DNA from: UBA4742 sp002403895
Lineage (GTDB): Bacteria; Actinomycetota; Acidimicrobiia; Acidimicrobiales; Acidimicrobilacustridaceae
DNA length: 64,000 nucleotides
Reading direction: 5' to 3'
NCBI GenBank assembly: GCA_036823295.1
Contig: DAISGD010000008.1
Coordinates: 17,772 to 81,771, forward strand
In this document: positions 43,097 to 50,606 of the stretch, in pieces
How the letters are laid out: the number at the start of each line of letters is the position of its first letter
Position numbering within the stretch: position 1 is the stretch's first letter
Notes under the pieces: generated by a model
Database searches by the model: none
Seen by the model: the letters and a program-made list of their open reading frames with translations, nothing else
Told to the model about the DNA's origin: nothing
Translations under genes and position numbers: made by a program

Positions 43097-44098
43097 TCAG
43101 ATGACGCTGGTCAGCACCAGGCCCGCGGTGACCGCCGCGATGCCGATCCGGTACCAACCGAAGATGGCCAGGCTGTGGTGCTCGAGGTAGGTCACCATCC
43201 AGCGGATGGCCACCACCGCCGAGACGAAAGCCACCACCAGCCCCACCAGGGGGGCCAGCACCCCGAACGTGCTGATGACCTCACCGCCGTTCTTGAGTCC
43301 CTCGTAGATCGTGCCGGCGCCGAGGGTCAGCAAGCCGAGCAGGAAGCTGAACTCGATGGCCGCCGACAGGCTCAGCCCGACGGCCAGGGCGGCGATGATG
43401 GTGACCAGCGATCGACTGGTGCCGGGCCACAGCGCCAGGCACTGGGCGGCGCCGACGATGAGGGCCTGGCGGATGGTGATGGTGTCGAGGACGCGGCCGC
43501 GACGCTCCTCTTCCAGGCGGCGCCGGCTGCTGAACCCCACGAGCAGAGATCCGCCGATCAACCAGGCGATGATCACCGGCCACACGCCGAGCAGATGATC
43601 CCGGATCGGGTGTTCCAGGCCCACCCCCAACACGGCGGCGGGCAGGAAGGCGATCAGCACGCCGATGGCCACCTGGCGACCGTGAGGGTCACGACCCAGG
43701 ATCCCCTCGGCCATGGAGCGGAGCCGACGGTGATAGAGCAGCACCACGGCCAGGATGGCGCCGGCCTGGATGGTGATGGCGTAGGTGTCGGCGGCGTCCT
43801 TGGTCTCCGAGGTCTGGCCGATGCCCATGGCCCGCTGCACCACCAGAAGGTGCCCGGTCGAGCTCACGGGGAGGAACTCGGTGACGCCTTCGACCAGGCC
43901 CAGCACCACCGCCTTGGGGACGTTGAGCTCGTTCGGCGTATCGGACGACGAGGACGAGGCCTGCGCCCGGGCCACCGCGGCCGCGGCCGGGGCCGAATGA
44001 GCCGAGCCCACCCAACCGGCCAGGACGGCGACACCGAACAGGACGGCCACGACGAGCTGACGATGGCGAGACGCGGGGGGGTTCGCGGCGGCAGGCAT
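43097..44098 (-). CDS. uppP: Undecaprenyl-diphosphatase, BacA/UppP family
   Basis: A 333-residue membrane enzyme that recycles undecaprenyl diphosphate for cell-wall synthesis. The two catalytic segments are intact: VEGVTEFLPVSSTGHLL and LWPGTSRSLVTII. Eight or so membrane segments follow. It differs from typical UppP (about 270 residues) by an N-terminal addition of about 60 residues that includes a hydrophobic, signal-like segment (LVVAVLFGVAVLAGWVGSAH) and an Ala/Ser-rich linker. ATG 44098 is chosen as the start of that segment; a start nearer the conserved core cannot be excluded. Confidence 0.93.
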   Translation of the reverse strand: MPAAANPPASRHRQLVVAVLFGVAVLAGWVGSAHSAPAAAAVARAQASSSSSDTPNELNVPKAVVLGLVEGVTEFLPVSSTGHLLVVQRAMGIGQTSETKDAADTYAITIQAGAILAVVLLYHRRLRSMAEGILGRDPHGRQVAIGVLIAFLPAAVLGVGLEHPIRDHLLGVWPVIIAWLIGGSLLVGFSSRRRLEEERRGRVLDTITIRQALIVGAAQCLALWPGTSRSLVTIIAALAVGLSLSAAIEFSFLLGLLTLGAGTIYEGLKNGGEVISTFGVLAPLVGLVVAFVSAVVAIRWMVTYLEHHSLAIFGWYRIGIAAVTAGLVLTSVI

Positions 44099-44172
44099 CG
44101 GGTGACGGTAGCAATCCCCCGCCATGGCCCGGGACGCCCGAGAACTCTGAAGCCGGGTCGAGGCGGGCCGGG

Positions 44173-44219
44173 ATCTCTGAAGCCAAAACGACACCAGTCG
44201 TCGGAAACCTTGCAGAGAT
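44173..44219. terminator. Two-tier hairpin, copy 2 of a repeated element
   Basis: Arms ATCTCTG (44173-44179) and CAGAGAT (44213-44219) are perfect; an inner stem pairs ACGAC (44188-44192) with GTCGT (44197-44201). The 13 bases CTGAAGCCAAAAC (44177-44189) are identical to those in the hairpin at 9302-9344. It lies 28 bases past the sulfatase stop on the minus strand. A partial third unit, CTCTGAAGCC, begins at about 44144. Confidence 0.55.
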
Positions 44220-44247
44220 GGTGAGCCGAGGCCCGCGGTCGCCCGGG

Positions 44248-45792
44248 TCAGCTCATGGCGGCGATGGGTTGCTTGGGCGGGTACTTGCCGTAGGTGCGGA
44301 AGTGGTTGGCGATGCCGCTGGTGAAACTGTCGATGTAGGCCAGCTTGCGGATCATGTAGCTGCGGCTCTCCTTGGGATCGAGGTAAAGGTTGTAGAGCCG
44401 TCCGTGGGTGTACTTCTGGGTCACGCCGGTGAAGCCGCCCAGGTTGAGGCAGTCACGATCGTCGTCCGACGTCGACGCCACCATGAACTTCCACTCCCCC
44501 ACCCGCAGCGCCGAGAACACGTTCGTCAGCCAGTAATAGAGGTACTTCCGGTTCGACTCGCCATCGGGGTCGAGCAGGAACGAGGTCTGGTCCACCCCGT
44601 CGATGTAGCGGTCGGAGGGCATGGCATCGGCGGCACCGGCCAGGTTGAGGATGGTGTTGAACAGGTCCATCTGCGAGAACACACCGTCCGATGCCCGGTC
44701 AGCAGCGATCATGCCCGGCCACGTCATGATGGCCGGCACCCGCTGGCCGCCCTCCCAGGTGGAGCCTTTGGCGCTGCGGAACGGGGAGTAGGCGGAGTCG
44801 GGCCAGGTCTCCATCTCCGGACCGTTGTCCGAGGAGATGAAGATCAGCGTGTCGTCCATCTGGCCGGTCGCCTCCAGCTCGGCCACCAGGCGCCCCACGA
44901 TGTCGTCGAGCTCGATGATCGTGTCCTTGTAGGGGTGCTTGGCCGGCGACGAGCCAAGGAATCGCTCGTGGGGGTAGTTGTCGAAGTGGGCACCGCGGGT
45001 GCAGTGGTAGAGCAGCCAGGGCTTGCGCGCGGCCGGCTCGGGCTGGGCCATGCGCCGGATGAAGTCGAGGGAGTAGTCGGCCCACTTGTCGTCCAGCAGC
45101 GAGAGCACCGGGATGGTGACCTCCTCCACGTTCTCGGTCTCCCCGCCCCGGGTGGCGTGAACAAAGCACTTGTTGAACGGCAGGTTCTCCACCCAGCGGG
45201 TCCGCTCCTCGCTGTAGACGATCTCCGGGAAGAAGTTCGGGTCGCGCCACTCCGTGTACATGTCCGACACGGATAGGAATCCGTAGAAGTCATCGAAGCC
45301 CACGTTCTGCGGCTGACTCTCGACGTTCTCGCCCATGTGCCACTTGCCCACGGCCTGGGTGATGTACCCGGCGTCCGACAACAACTCGGGGAGGGTCACC
45401 TCGCCATCGAGCCCGCCCGGCTGGCCGTACATCGGAGGGCGCAACAAGCCGTGGCGCATGGGCAACCGCCCGGTCATGAGCGACGCCCGCGACGGGGTGC
45501 AAGACGGCTCCGAGTAACACGACGTGAGCATCAGGCCACGCCGAGCAAGCTTGTCGATGTTGGGGGTCGGCGCGCCCACCGCCACGCCACCGCCGTAGCA
45601 ACCGAAGTCCCCCCAACCGACGTCGTCGAAGAGGATGACCAGCACGTTGGGCTTCTTGCCACTCCCGCCGCCACCGGCCCGGTAGGCGTCGAGCGCAGCC
45701 TGAGCCCGTTTCTCCTGGCCCTCGAGCACGAACCTCGGCTCGAGGTTCTCGGCCGTTCGCACGGTCTCGGCCACTACTGGATCATGGGCCAT
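44248..45792 (-). CDS. Arylsulfatase-type sulfatase
   Basis: A 514-residue sulfatase of the formylglycine class. The signature CTPSRASLMTGR (residues 98-109) places Cys98 as the residue to be converted to formylglycine, and ILFDDVGWGDFGCYGG (54-68) gives the paired Asp metal ligands; GKWHMG and ISSDNGPEMETW are further active-site segments. No signal peptide is present, so it appears cytoplasmic. A formylglycine-generating enzyme is not in the window and must be supplied elsewhere. ATG 45792 follows GGGGAG. It is divergent from an alkylsulfatase gene, which suggests joint use of organic sulfate esters. Confidence 0.93.
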   Translation of the reverse strand: MAHDPVVAETVRTAENLEPRFVLEGQEKRAQAALDAYRAGGGGSGKKPNVLVILFDDVGWGDFGCYGGGVAVGAPTPNIDKLARRGLMLTSCYSEPSCTPSRASLMTGRLPMRHGLLRPPMYGQPGGLDGEVTLPELLSDAGYITQAVGKWHMGENVESQPQNVGFDDFYGFLSVSDMYTEWRDPNFFPEIVYSEERTRWVENLPFNKCFVHATRGGETENVEEVTIPVLSLLDDKWADYSLDFIRRMAQPEPAARKPWLLYHCTRGAHFDNYPHERFLGSSPAKHPYKDTIIELDDIVGRLVAELEATGQMDDTLIFISSDNGPEMETWPDSAYSPFRSAKGSTWEGGQRVPAIMTWPGMIAADRASDGVFSQMDLFNTILNLAGAADAMPSDRYIDGVDQTSFLLDPDGESNRKYLYYWLTNVFSALRVGEWKFMVASTSDDDRDCLNLGGFTGVTQKYTHGRLYNLYLDPKESRSYMIRKLAYIDSFTSGIANHFRTYGKYPPKQPIAAMS

Positions 45793-45855
45793 GGCGCTGC
45801 ACTCCCCGGGGTTGCGATCGACCGCCGGGAATCTAGTCCACCGCCCGAGCAGAAA

Positions 45856-45874
45856 CTGACAGTCACACTGCCAG
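45856..45874. promoter_or_regulatory. Inverted repeat in the divergent sulfatase promoter region
   Basis: CTGACAGT (45856-45863) and ACTGCCAG (45867-45874) match as inverted repeats in 7 of 8 positions around CAC. It lies near the middle of the 145-base region between the divergent sulfatase genes, where one regulator could control both. Identity of the regulator unknown. Confidence 0.45.
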
Positions 45875-45937
45875 GTTTTCCGAACCGAACCGGCGTAGCA
45901 CGGCAGGGCTACGCTCCGACGCCGACAGGGGGGAACC

Positions 45938-47839
45938 ATGGGATCCGAGCCCAGAGAGGCGAGCGCGGCCACGCAGGCAGCCAACGAGGCGATGCGCCTG
46001 ACGCTGCCGTTCCAGGACCGGGCCGACTTCGCCGACGCCCGGCGCGGCTTGGTCGCCACCCTCGATGAACCCGTGATCCGCGCCACCTCCGGCCGGGTTG
46101 TGTGGGACCTCACCCCCTACGCCTACCAATCCCTCGACGCCGACTGCCCCTCGACGGTGAACCCGAGCCTGTGGCGCCAAGCACAGCTGAACTCCATCCA
46201 CGGCCTCTTCGAGGTCACCGACGGGATCTACCAGGTCCGCGGCCTGGACCTGTCGAACATGACGATCATCGAGGGCGCCACCGGGATCATCGTCTTCGAT
46301 CCCCTCATCTCGTGTGAGACGGCCGCCGCTGCCCTGGCCCTGTACCGGGCCAATCGGGGGGACCGACCGGTGACGGCAGTGCTGTACACCCACAGCCATG
46401 TCGACCATTTCGGCGGGGTAAAGGGCATCGTCGACGAGGCCGAGGTCGCCGCCGGCGCAATCCCGGTGATCGCCCCCGAGGGTTTCCTCGAGCACGCGGT
46501 GGCCGAGAACGTGTACGCCGGGACGGCCATGTCCCGTCGGGCCCAGTACATGTACGGCGCGCTGCTCGACAAAGGCCCCCAGGGCCAGGTCGACGCCGGG
46601 TTGGGCAAGACCACCTCGCTGGGGCGCATCTCGCTCATCGCACCGACGCTGTCGATCACCCGGACCGGCGAGGAACACGTCATCGACGGCGTGCGCATGG
46701 TGTTCCAACTCACCCCCGGCACCGAGGCCCCGGCCGAGATGAACATCCACCTGCCGGACCACCGGGCCATGTGCGCGGCGGAGAACGCCACCCACAATCT
46801 GCACAACGTGGTGACCCTGCGCGGCGCGTTGGTCCGCGATGCCCTGGTGTGGTCGAAGTACCTCGATGAGATGATCGAGCTCTACGCCGCCGACACCGAC
46901 GTCCTGTTCGCCCAGCACCACTGGCCGTGCTGGGGCGGGGACCGCATCGTCACATTCCTGTCCCGCCAGCGCGACGTCTACCGCTACCTGCACGACCAGA
47001 CCCTGCGGCTCATGAACCAGGGGTACACCGGCATCGAGATCGCCGAACAGCTCGAGCTGCCGCCCGCGCTGGCCCAGACGTGGTCGTGTCGGGGCTACTA
47101 CGGCAGCGTCAGCCACAACGTGAAGGCCATCTATCAGCGCTACCTGGGCTGGTTCGATGGCCACCCGGCCAACCTGTGGCCGCTCCCGCCCGAGCAACGG
47201 GCCCCCCGCTACGTCGAGGCCATGGGCGGCGCCGACTCCGTCGTGGCCCGGGGCCGGGAGGCGGCCGACGCCGGCGAGTACCGGTGGGCCGCCGAGTTGT
47301 TGACCCATGTGGTGTTCGCCGATCCGGAGCACGCGGAGGCGGCGAAGCTGCAAGCGGACGTGTTCGAACAGCTCGGCTACCAGGCCGAGAACTCGACGTG
47401 GCGGAACTTCTACCTGATGGGCGCCCAGGAGCTGCGAGGGGGCATCCGGCCGCTGCCGGCCACGGTGGCCACGCCCGAGCTGTTCGGCGCCCTCACCATC
47501 GAGCAGATCTTCGATGCGCTGGGGGGAAGGCTGGACGGGCCCCGGGCCGCCGGCGCCCACCTCATCATCAACTGGACGTTTACCGACGTGGACGAGCAGT
47601 GGTTCATCCGCGTGGAGAACGCCACCTTCGGCGCGGTGCGCGGCCGCCACCACGACGCCGGCCAAGTCCATCTCTCGATGAGTCGCCCAGTATTCGACGC
47701 GCTGGTCCTGCGCACCATCGACGCGGCCGAGGCGTTCGGGGACGGGCGCATCGCCGCCGATGGCGACGTGACCAAGGTGCTGGAGCTCTTCGGGCTACTC
47801 GACGTCGTCGACCCGAACTTCCCCATCGTCACCCCCTGA
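45938..47839 (+). CDS. Metallo-beta-lactamase-fold alkyl sulfatase (SdsA/BDS1 type)
   Basis: A 633-residue linear alkylsulfatase. The MBL zinc motif is THSHVDHFGG (His152, His154, Asp156, His157). The family-specific dimerisation domain follows (HWPCWGGDRIVTFLSRQRDVYRYLHDQTL region, about 325-475) and the C-terminal SCP2-like domain covers the last 130 residues (IFDALGGRLDGPRAAG). It hydrolyses medium- to long-chain alkyl sulfates such as dodecyl sulfate to alcohol and sulfate. Some relatives are exported, but no signal peptide is seen here. The ATG is preceded by GGGGGG. It pairs divergently with the arylsulfatase. Confidence 0.95.
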   Translation: MGSEPREASAATQAANEAMRLTLPFQDRADFADARRGLVATLDEPVIRATSGRVVWDLTPYAYQSLDADCPSTVNPSLWRQAQLNSIHGLFEVTDGIYQVRGLDLSNMTIIEGATGIIVFDPLISCETAAAALALYRANRGDRPVTAVLYTHSHVDHFGGVKGIVDEAEVAAGAIPVIAPEGFLEHAVAENVYAGTAMSRRAQYMYGALLDKGPQGQVDAGLGKTTSLGRISLIAPTLSITRTGEEHVIDGVRMVFQLTPGTEAPAEMNIHLPDHRAMCAAENATHNLHNVVTLRGALVRDALVWSKYLDEMIELYAADTDVLFAQHHWPCWGGDRIVTFLSRQRDVYRYLHDQTLRLMNQGYTGIEIAEQLELPPALAQTWSCRGYYGSVSHNVKAIYQRYLGWFDGHPANLWPLPPEQRAPRYVEAMGGADSVVARGREAADAGEYRWAAELLTHVVFADPEHAEAAKLQADVFEQLGYQAENSTWRNFYLMGAQELRGGIRPLPATVATPELFGALTIEQIFDALGGRLDGPRAAGAHLIINWTFTDVDEQWFIRVENATFGAVRGRHHDAGQVHLSMSRPVFDALVLRTIDAAEAFGDGRIAADGDVTKVLELFGLLDVVDPNFPIVTP

Positions 47840-47842
47840 GCC

Positions 47843-48556
47843 TCAAGCGCCGGGCGACCACATGGCGCTGGCCCAAGGTACGAGCTCGTCGTAGCGGACC
47901 TCGGCGCCATCGACGGTAAGTCGGACCGGCCCCGCCGGGCGACCCATGAGCCACAACAGGCGATCGGTGGGCGCCCCATCCAGATCGAGGGTGCCCGACG
48001 ACCTCTCGGGCGGCAGGCGACGGGGCAGCTGATCGGTCTCCCCCGGGAGAAACGACTCGACGAAGGCGGCGGAGACGTGGCTGGCCAACGACTCCGGACC
48101 CAGGCCGAGATCCGAAAGGTGCACCTCGACCTCCCGCCAGCGGGCCCACACGGTGGCCCACGCCGGCCGCTCACCAGCCCGTGGTCGAGTCAACCGCAAC
48201 CACGCCTCGTCGCACATCGTCTCGGCTGCGGCCAAGAAACGCTCGTGTCCGCCGGCCACGTCAGCGGAGATCTCGGCCAGCGGGCGACCGGCGCCGGCGT
48301 CGATGTCGCCACTGCGCTGGGCGTCCCCACCCGGGTATTGGTCCACGATCTCATCGCGCTGGGCGCCGAGCAGCATCGCCGTCTGGCTGTCGGCATTGCG
48401 AGCCAGGTGGGTGAGCACGTGACCTCGGGTCCAGCCCGGGAGCGACGAGGGCTCGCCCACCTCGGCATCGTGCATAAGCCGGACGACTGCTTCGAGCCGC
48501 CGCTGGGCGGCGGCGACGTCAGCGAGGACCTCGGTGATGGGACGGTTGAGGGTCAT
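47843..48556 (-). CDS. Mycothiol-dependent maleylpyruvate isomerase family protein
   Basis: A 237-residue DinB-fold enzyme. SSLPGWTRGHVLTHLARNADS carries the first metal-binding His, and WREVEVHLSDLGLG the Glu and second His, as in the mycothiol-dependent maleylpyruvate isomerase. The C-terminal half has the SCP2-like end (GTLDLDGAPTDRLLWLMGR). In gentisate pathways the enzyme converts maleylpyruvate to fumarylpyruvate; no other gentisate gene is present, so the substrate is open. ATG 48556 is the natural family start. It ends 3 bases from the convergent alkylsulfatase stop. Confidence 0.9.
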   Translation of the reverse strand: MTLNRPITEVLADVAAAQRRLEAVVRLMHDAEVGEPSSLPGWTRGHVLTHLARNADSQTAMLLGAQRDEIVDQYPGGDAQRSGDIDAGAGRPLAEISADVAGGHERFLAAAETMCDEAWLRLTRPRAGERPAWATVWARWREVEVHLSDLGLGPESLASHVSAAFVESFLPGETDQLPRRLPPERSSGTLDLDGAPTDRLLWLMGRPAGPVRLTVDGAEVRYDELVPWASAMWSPGA

Positions 48557-48693
48557 GTGGGCCAGGCTAGACAGATGTCTCGCCCCCGACGCCGGCCCGG
48601 TGGGTGCCACGGTGACCACCAAACTTGCAAGCCCAGACCGCCAGCCTCGGTCTCTGACCCTGATCTCTGCCGAGGTACGCCGAGACACCAGGT

Positions 48694-49050
48694 TCAGGAC
48701 TTGTCGGCGAGCGCGTCGACCACCCGATCGGTCTGCGCCGCCTGCTCGAACGACAGCCGGGCCAGCCAGAAGCGCAGGAAGTGCGCCATCGAGTAGCGAA
48801 CGAACAACGCGGCGCCGGCGACCGTGATGGTGAGGCCGATGATGGCCAGCACCTGGGCGTCGCTCTGCTCCAGCGGGTCGCGGGTGCCGGTGCTGGTGGC
48901 GTAGGCGATGATGGTCAGCACGGGCCCGACGACCAGCAGGGCGGCGCCGACCCGCAGCAGCGAGCGGTCGCGCCGCGTGGCCGGGTCCCGTAGGCCCATT
49001 GCCGAGATCTCCGTCCGGAACTGCTCGACCCGGTCCTGGTCTTCACTCAT
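48694..49050 (-). CDS. Small two-helix membrane protein, unknown function
   Basis: A 118-residue protein with two membrane segments (LLRVGAALLVVGPVLTIIAYA at about 31-51 and AIIGLTITVAGAALFVRYSMA at about 69-89) and a charged C-terminal helix (LRFWLARLSFEQAAQTDRVV). It lies 75 bases after the livF gene on the same strand and could be the last gene of the transporter operon. I do not recognise the family. Confidence 0.75.
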   Translation of the reverse strand: MSEDQDRVEQFRTEISAMGLRDPATRRDRSLLRVGAALLVVGPVLTIIAYATSTGTRDPLEQSDAQVLAIIGLTITVAGAALFVRYSMAHFLRFWLARLSFEQAAQTDRVVDALADKS

Positions 49051-49125
49051 CGGTCTGTCCCTGTCTCGTTCGGTATCTCGATCAACAACACGATCACCAG
49101 CTTCATCAACTCGGCCACGTTCTCA

Positions 49126-49875
49126 TCAGCCGCCCAGATAACTCTGGGGAAGGACGGCCCGGATCTCGTCGGGAGACCCGGAATGGGTCACCTCACCGTG
49201 GGTCATGATGGCAGCCTTGTCGGCCACGCCGAGGGCAACTTCGGCGAACTGCTCCACCACCAGGATGGCCACGCCCAGGGCGGCCACGTCCGCCACCCGG
49301 GCGTACAGCTCCTCCACGATGATTGGAGCCAGGCCGATGGACAGCTCGTCGAGGATGAGCAGCGCCGGGTCGGTGGCCAGGCCTCGGGCCAGGGCGAGCA
49401 TCTGTTGCTCACCGCCCGAGAGCGTTCCCGCCGTCTGGTTCCCACGGTCGGCCAGACGAGGGAAGCGGTCGTAGGCCACCGTTTCGATTTCGCTCAGCGA
49501 CCGACCGCCGTAGGTCATCATCTTGAGGTTCTCCCGCACGGTGAGGTTGGGAAACACCCCCCGACCCTCGGGCACCAAGCAGAGGCCACAACGGGCGAGA
49601 TCGGCCGGCGCCGCGCCATTGACCCGCCGACCCGCCACCAAGACATCGCCCGAGGTGGCCTCCAGCAGGCCGGCGATCACCGACAACGTGGTCGTCTTGC
49701 CCGCGCCGTTGGGTCCCAGCAGCGCCACCACCTCACCGGGGCAGACCTCGAGATCCACCCCCTGCAGGACGTCGATGCCGCCGTAGCCGGCATGCAGGTC
49801 GCGCAGCTCGAGTAAGGGTGCCGGCGCCATCTCGGTCGACCTATCGCCGCTCAGCGTCTCGTCCGTGGCGGTCAT
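49126..49875 (-). CDS. livF: Branched-chain amino-acid-type ABC transporter ATPase, LivF
   Basis: A 249-residue ABC ATPase: Walker A GPNGAGKTTTLS, signature LSGGEQQMLALARGLA, Walker B LLILDELSIGLAP and H-loop VVEQF, where the family commonly has a Gln after the Glu. LCLVPEGRGVFPNLTVRENL is the LivF-specific Q-loop segment. It energises the permease encoded upstream. Its ATG overlaps the livG stop by four bases. Confidence 0.95.
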   Translation of the reverse strand: MTATDETLSGDRSTEMAPAPLLELRDLHAGYGGIDVLQGVDLEVCPGEVVALLGPNGAGKTTTLSVIAGLLEATSGDVLVAGRRVNGAAPADLARCGLCLVPEGRGVFPNLTVRENLKMMTYGGRSLSEIETVAYDRFPRLADRGNQTAGTLSGGEQQMLALARGLATDPALLILDELSIGLAPIIVEELYARVADVAALGVAILVVEQFAEVALGVADKAAIMTHGEVTHSGSPDEIRAVLPQSYLGG

Positions 49876-50606
49876 GCCGGTTCCGCCATGACCCCGAGAT
49901 AGGCCTCTCGCACCGCCGGGTTCGCTTGGATCTCAGCAGGAGTGCCCACGGCCAGGACCCGCCCGAAGTCCAACACGTTGATCACGTCGCACACGCCGAC
50001 GACGAGCTTCACGTCGTGCTCGACCAACACCACGGCCACCCCGTCGGCCGCCAGTTCTCGCAGCAGCCCGGCAAACCGCTCGGTCTCGGCCGCGTTCTGG
50101 CCGGCTGCCGGTTCGTCGAGCAGCAGCACCTGGGGCTCGCAGGCCAGGGCCCGGCCCAGCTCCACCAGACGGGCCTCCCCCGTCGGCACCGCGGTCACGA
50201 GCTGGTCGGCCACCTCGACCAGCCCTACCCGCTCGATGATGGCCTGGACCTGTGCCGCCGGGTCCACTTTCGTCTTGGCCCACCCCCGGTGGATGTCGGC
50301 GGCCACCCGGATGTTCTCCCGCACCGTGAGCATGGTGAACAGCTCAAGGCGCTGAAACGTGCGAGCCAGACCGCGGCGGGCTCGCTTGGTCGGGCTCAGT
50401 CGAGTGAGGTCGGTCCCGGCGAGCATGACGGTGCCGGCATCGGGAGGTTGCAGACCACTGATCACATTGAACATGGTCGTCTTGCCTGCGCCGTTGGGGC
50501 CGATGAGGCCGGTGACCTGGCCTGGTTCGGCCGTGAGCGAGACCGAGTTGAGGGCCAGGCTTCCCCCGAATCGCACGGTGATGCCTCCGACGTCAAGGAG
50601 TGGCAT
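49872..50606 (-). CDS. livG: Branched-chain amino-acid-type ABC transporter ATPase, LivG
   Basis: A 244-residue ABC ATPase: Walker A GPNGAGKTTMFN, the LivG-type LARTFQRLELFTMLTVREN, Walker B VLLLDEPAAGQN and H-loop VEHDVKLV. The signature is degenerate (VPTGEARLVELGRALA) instead of LSxGQ, with TGE in place of SGG/SGQ, which is common in this group. ATG at 50606 is preferred over a TTG at 50612 because AGGGAGG sits six bases before it. The start lies inside the end of the fused permease gene (14-base overlap). Confidence 0.95.
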   Translation of the reverse strand: MPLLDVGGITVRFGGSLALNSVSLTAEPGQVTGLIGPNGAGKTTMFNVISGLQPPDAGTVMLAGTDLTRLSPTKRARRGLARTFQRLELFTMLTVRENIRVAADIHRGWAKTKVDPAAQVQAIIERVGLVEVADQLVTAVPTGEARLVELGRALACEPQVLLLDEPAAGQNAAETERFAGLLRELAADGVAVVLVEHDVKLVVGVCDVINVLDFGRVLAVGTPAEIQANPAVREAYLGVMAEPA

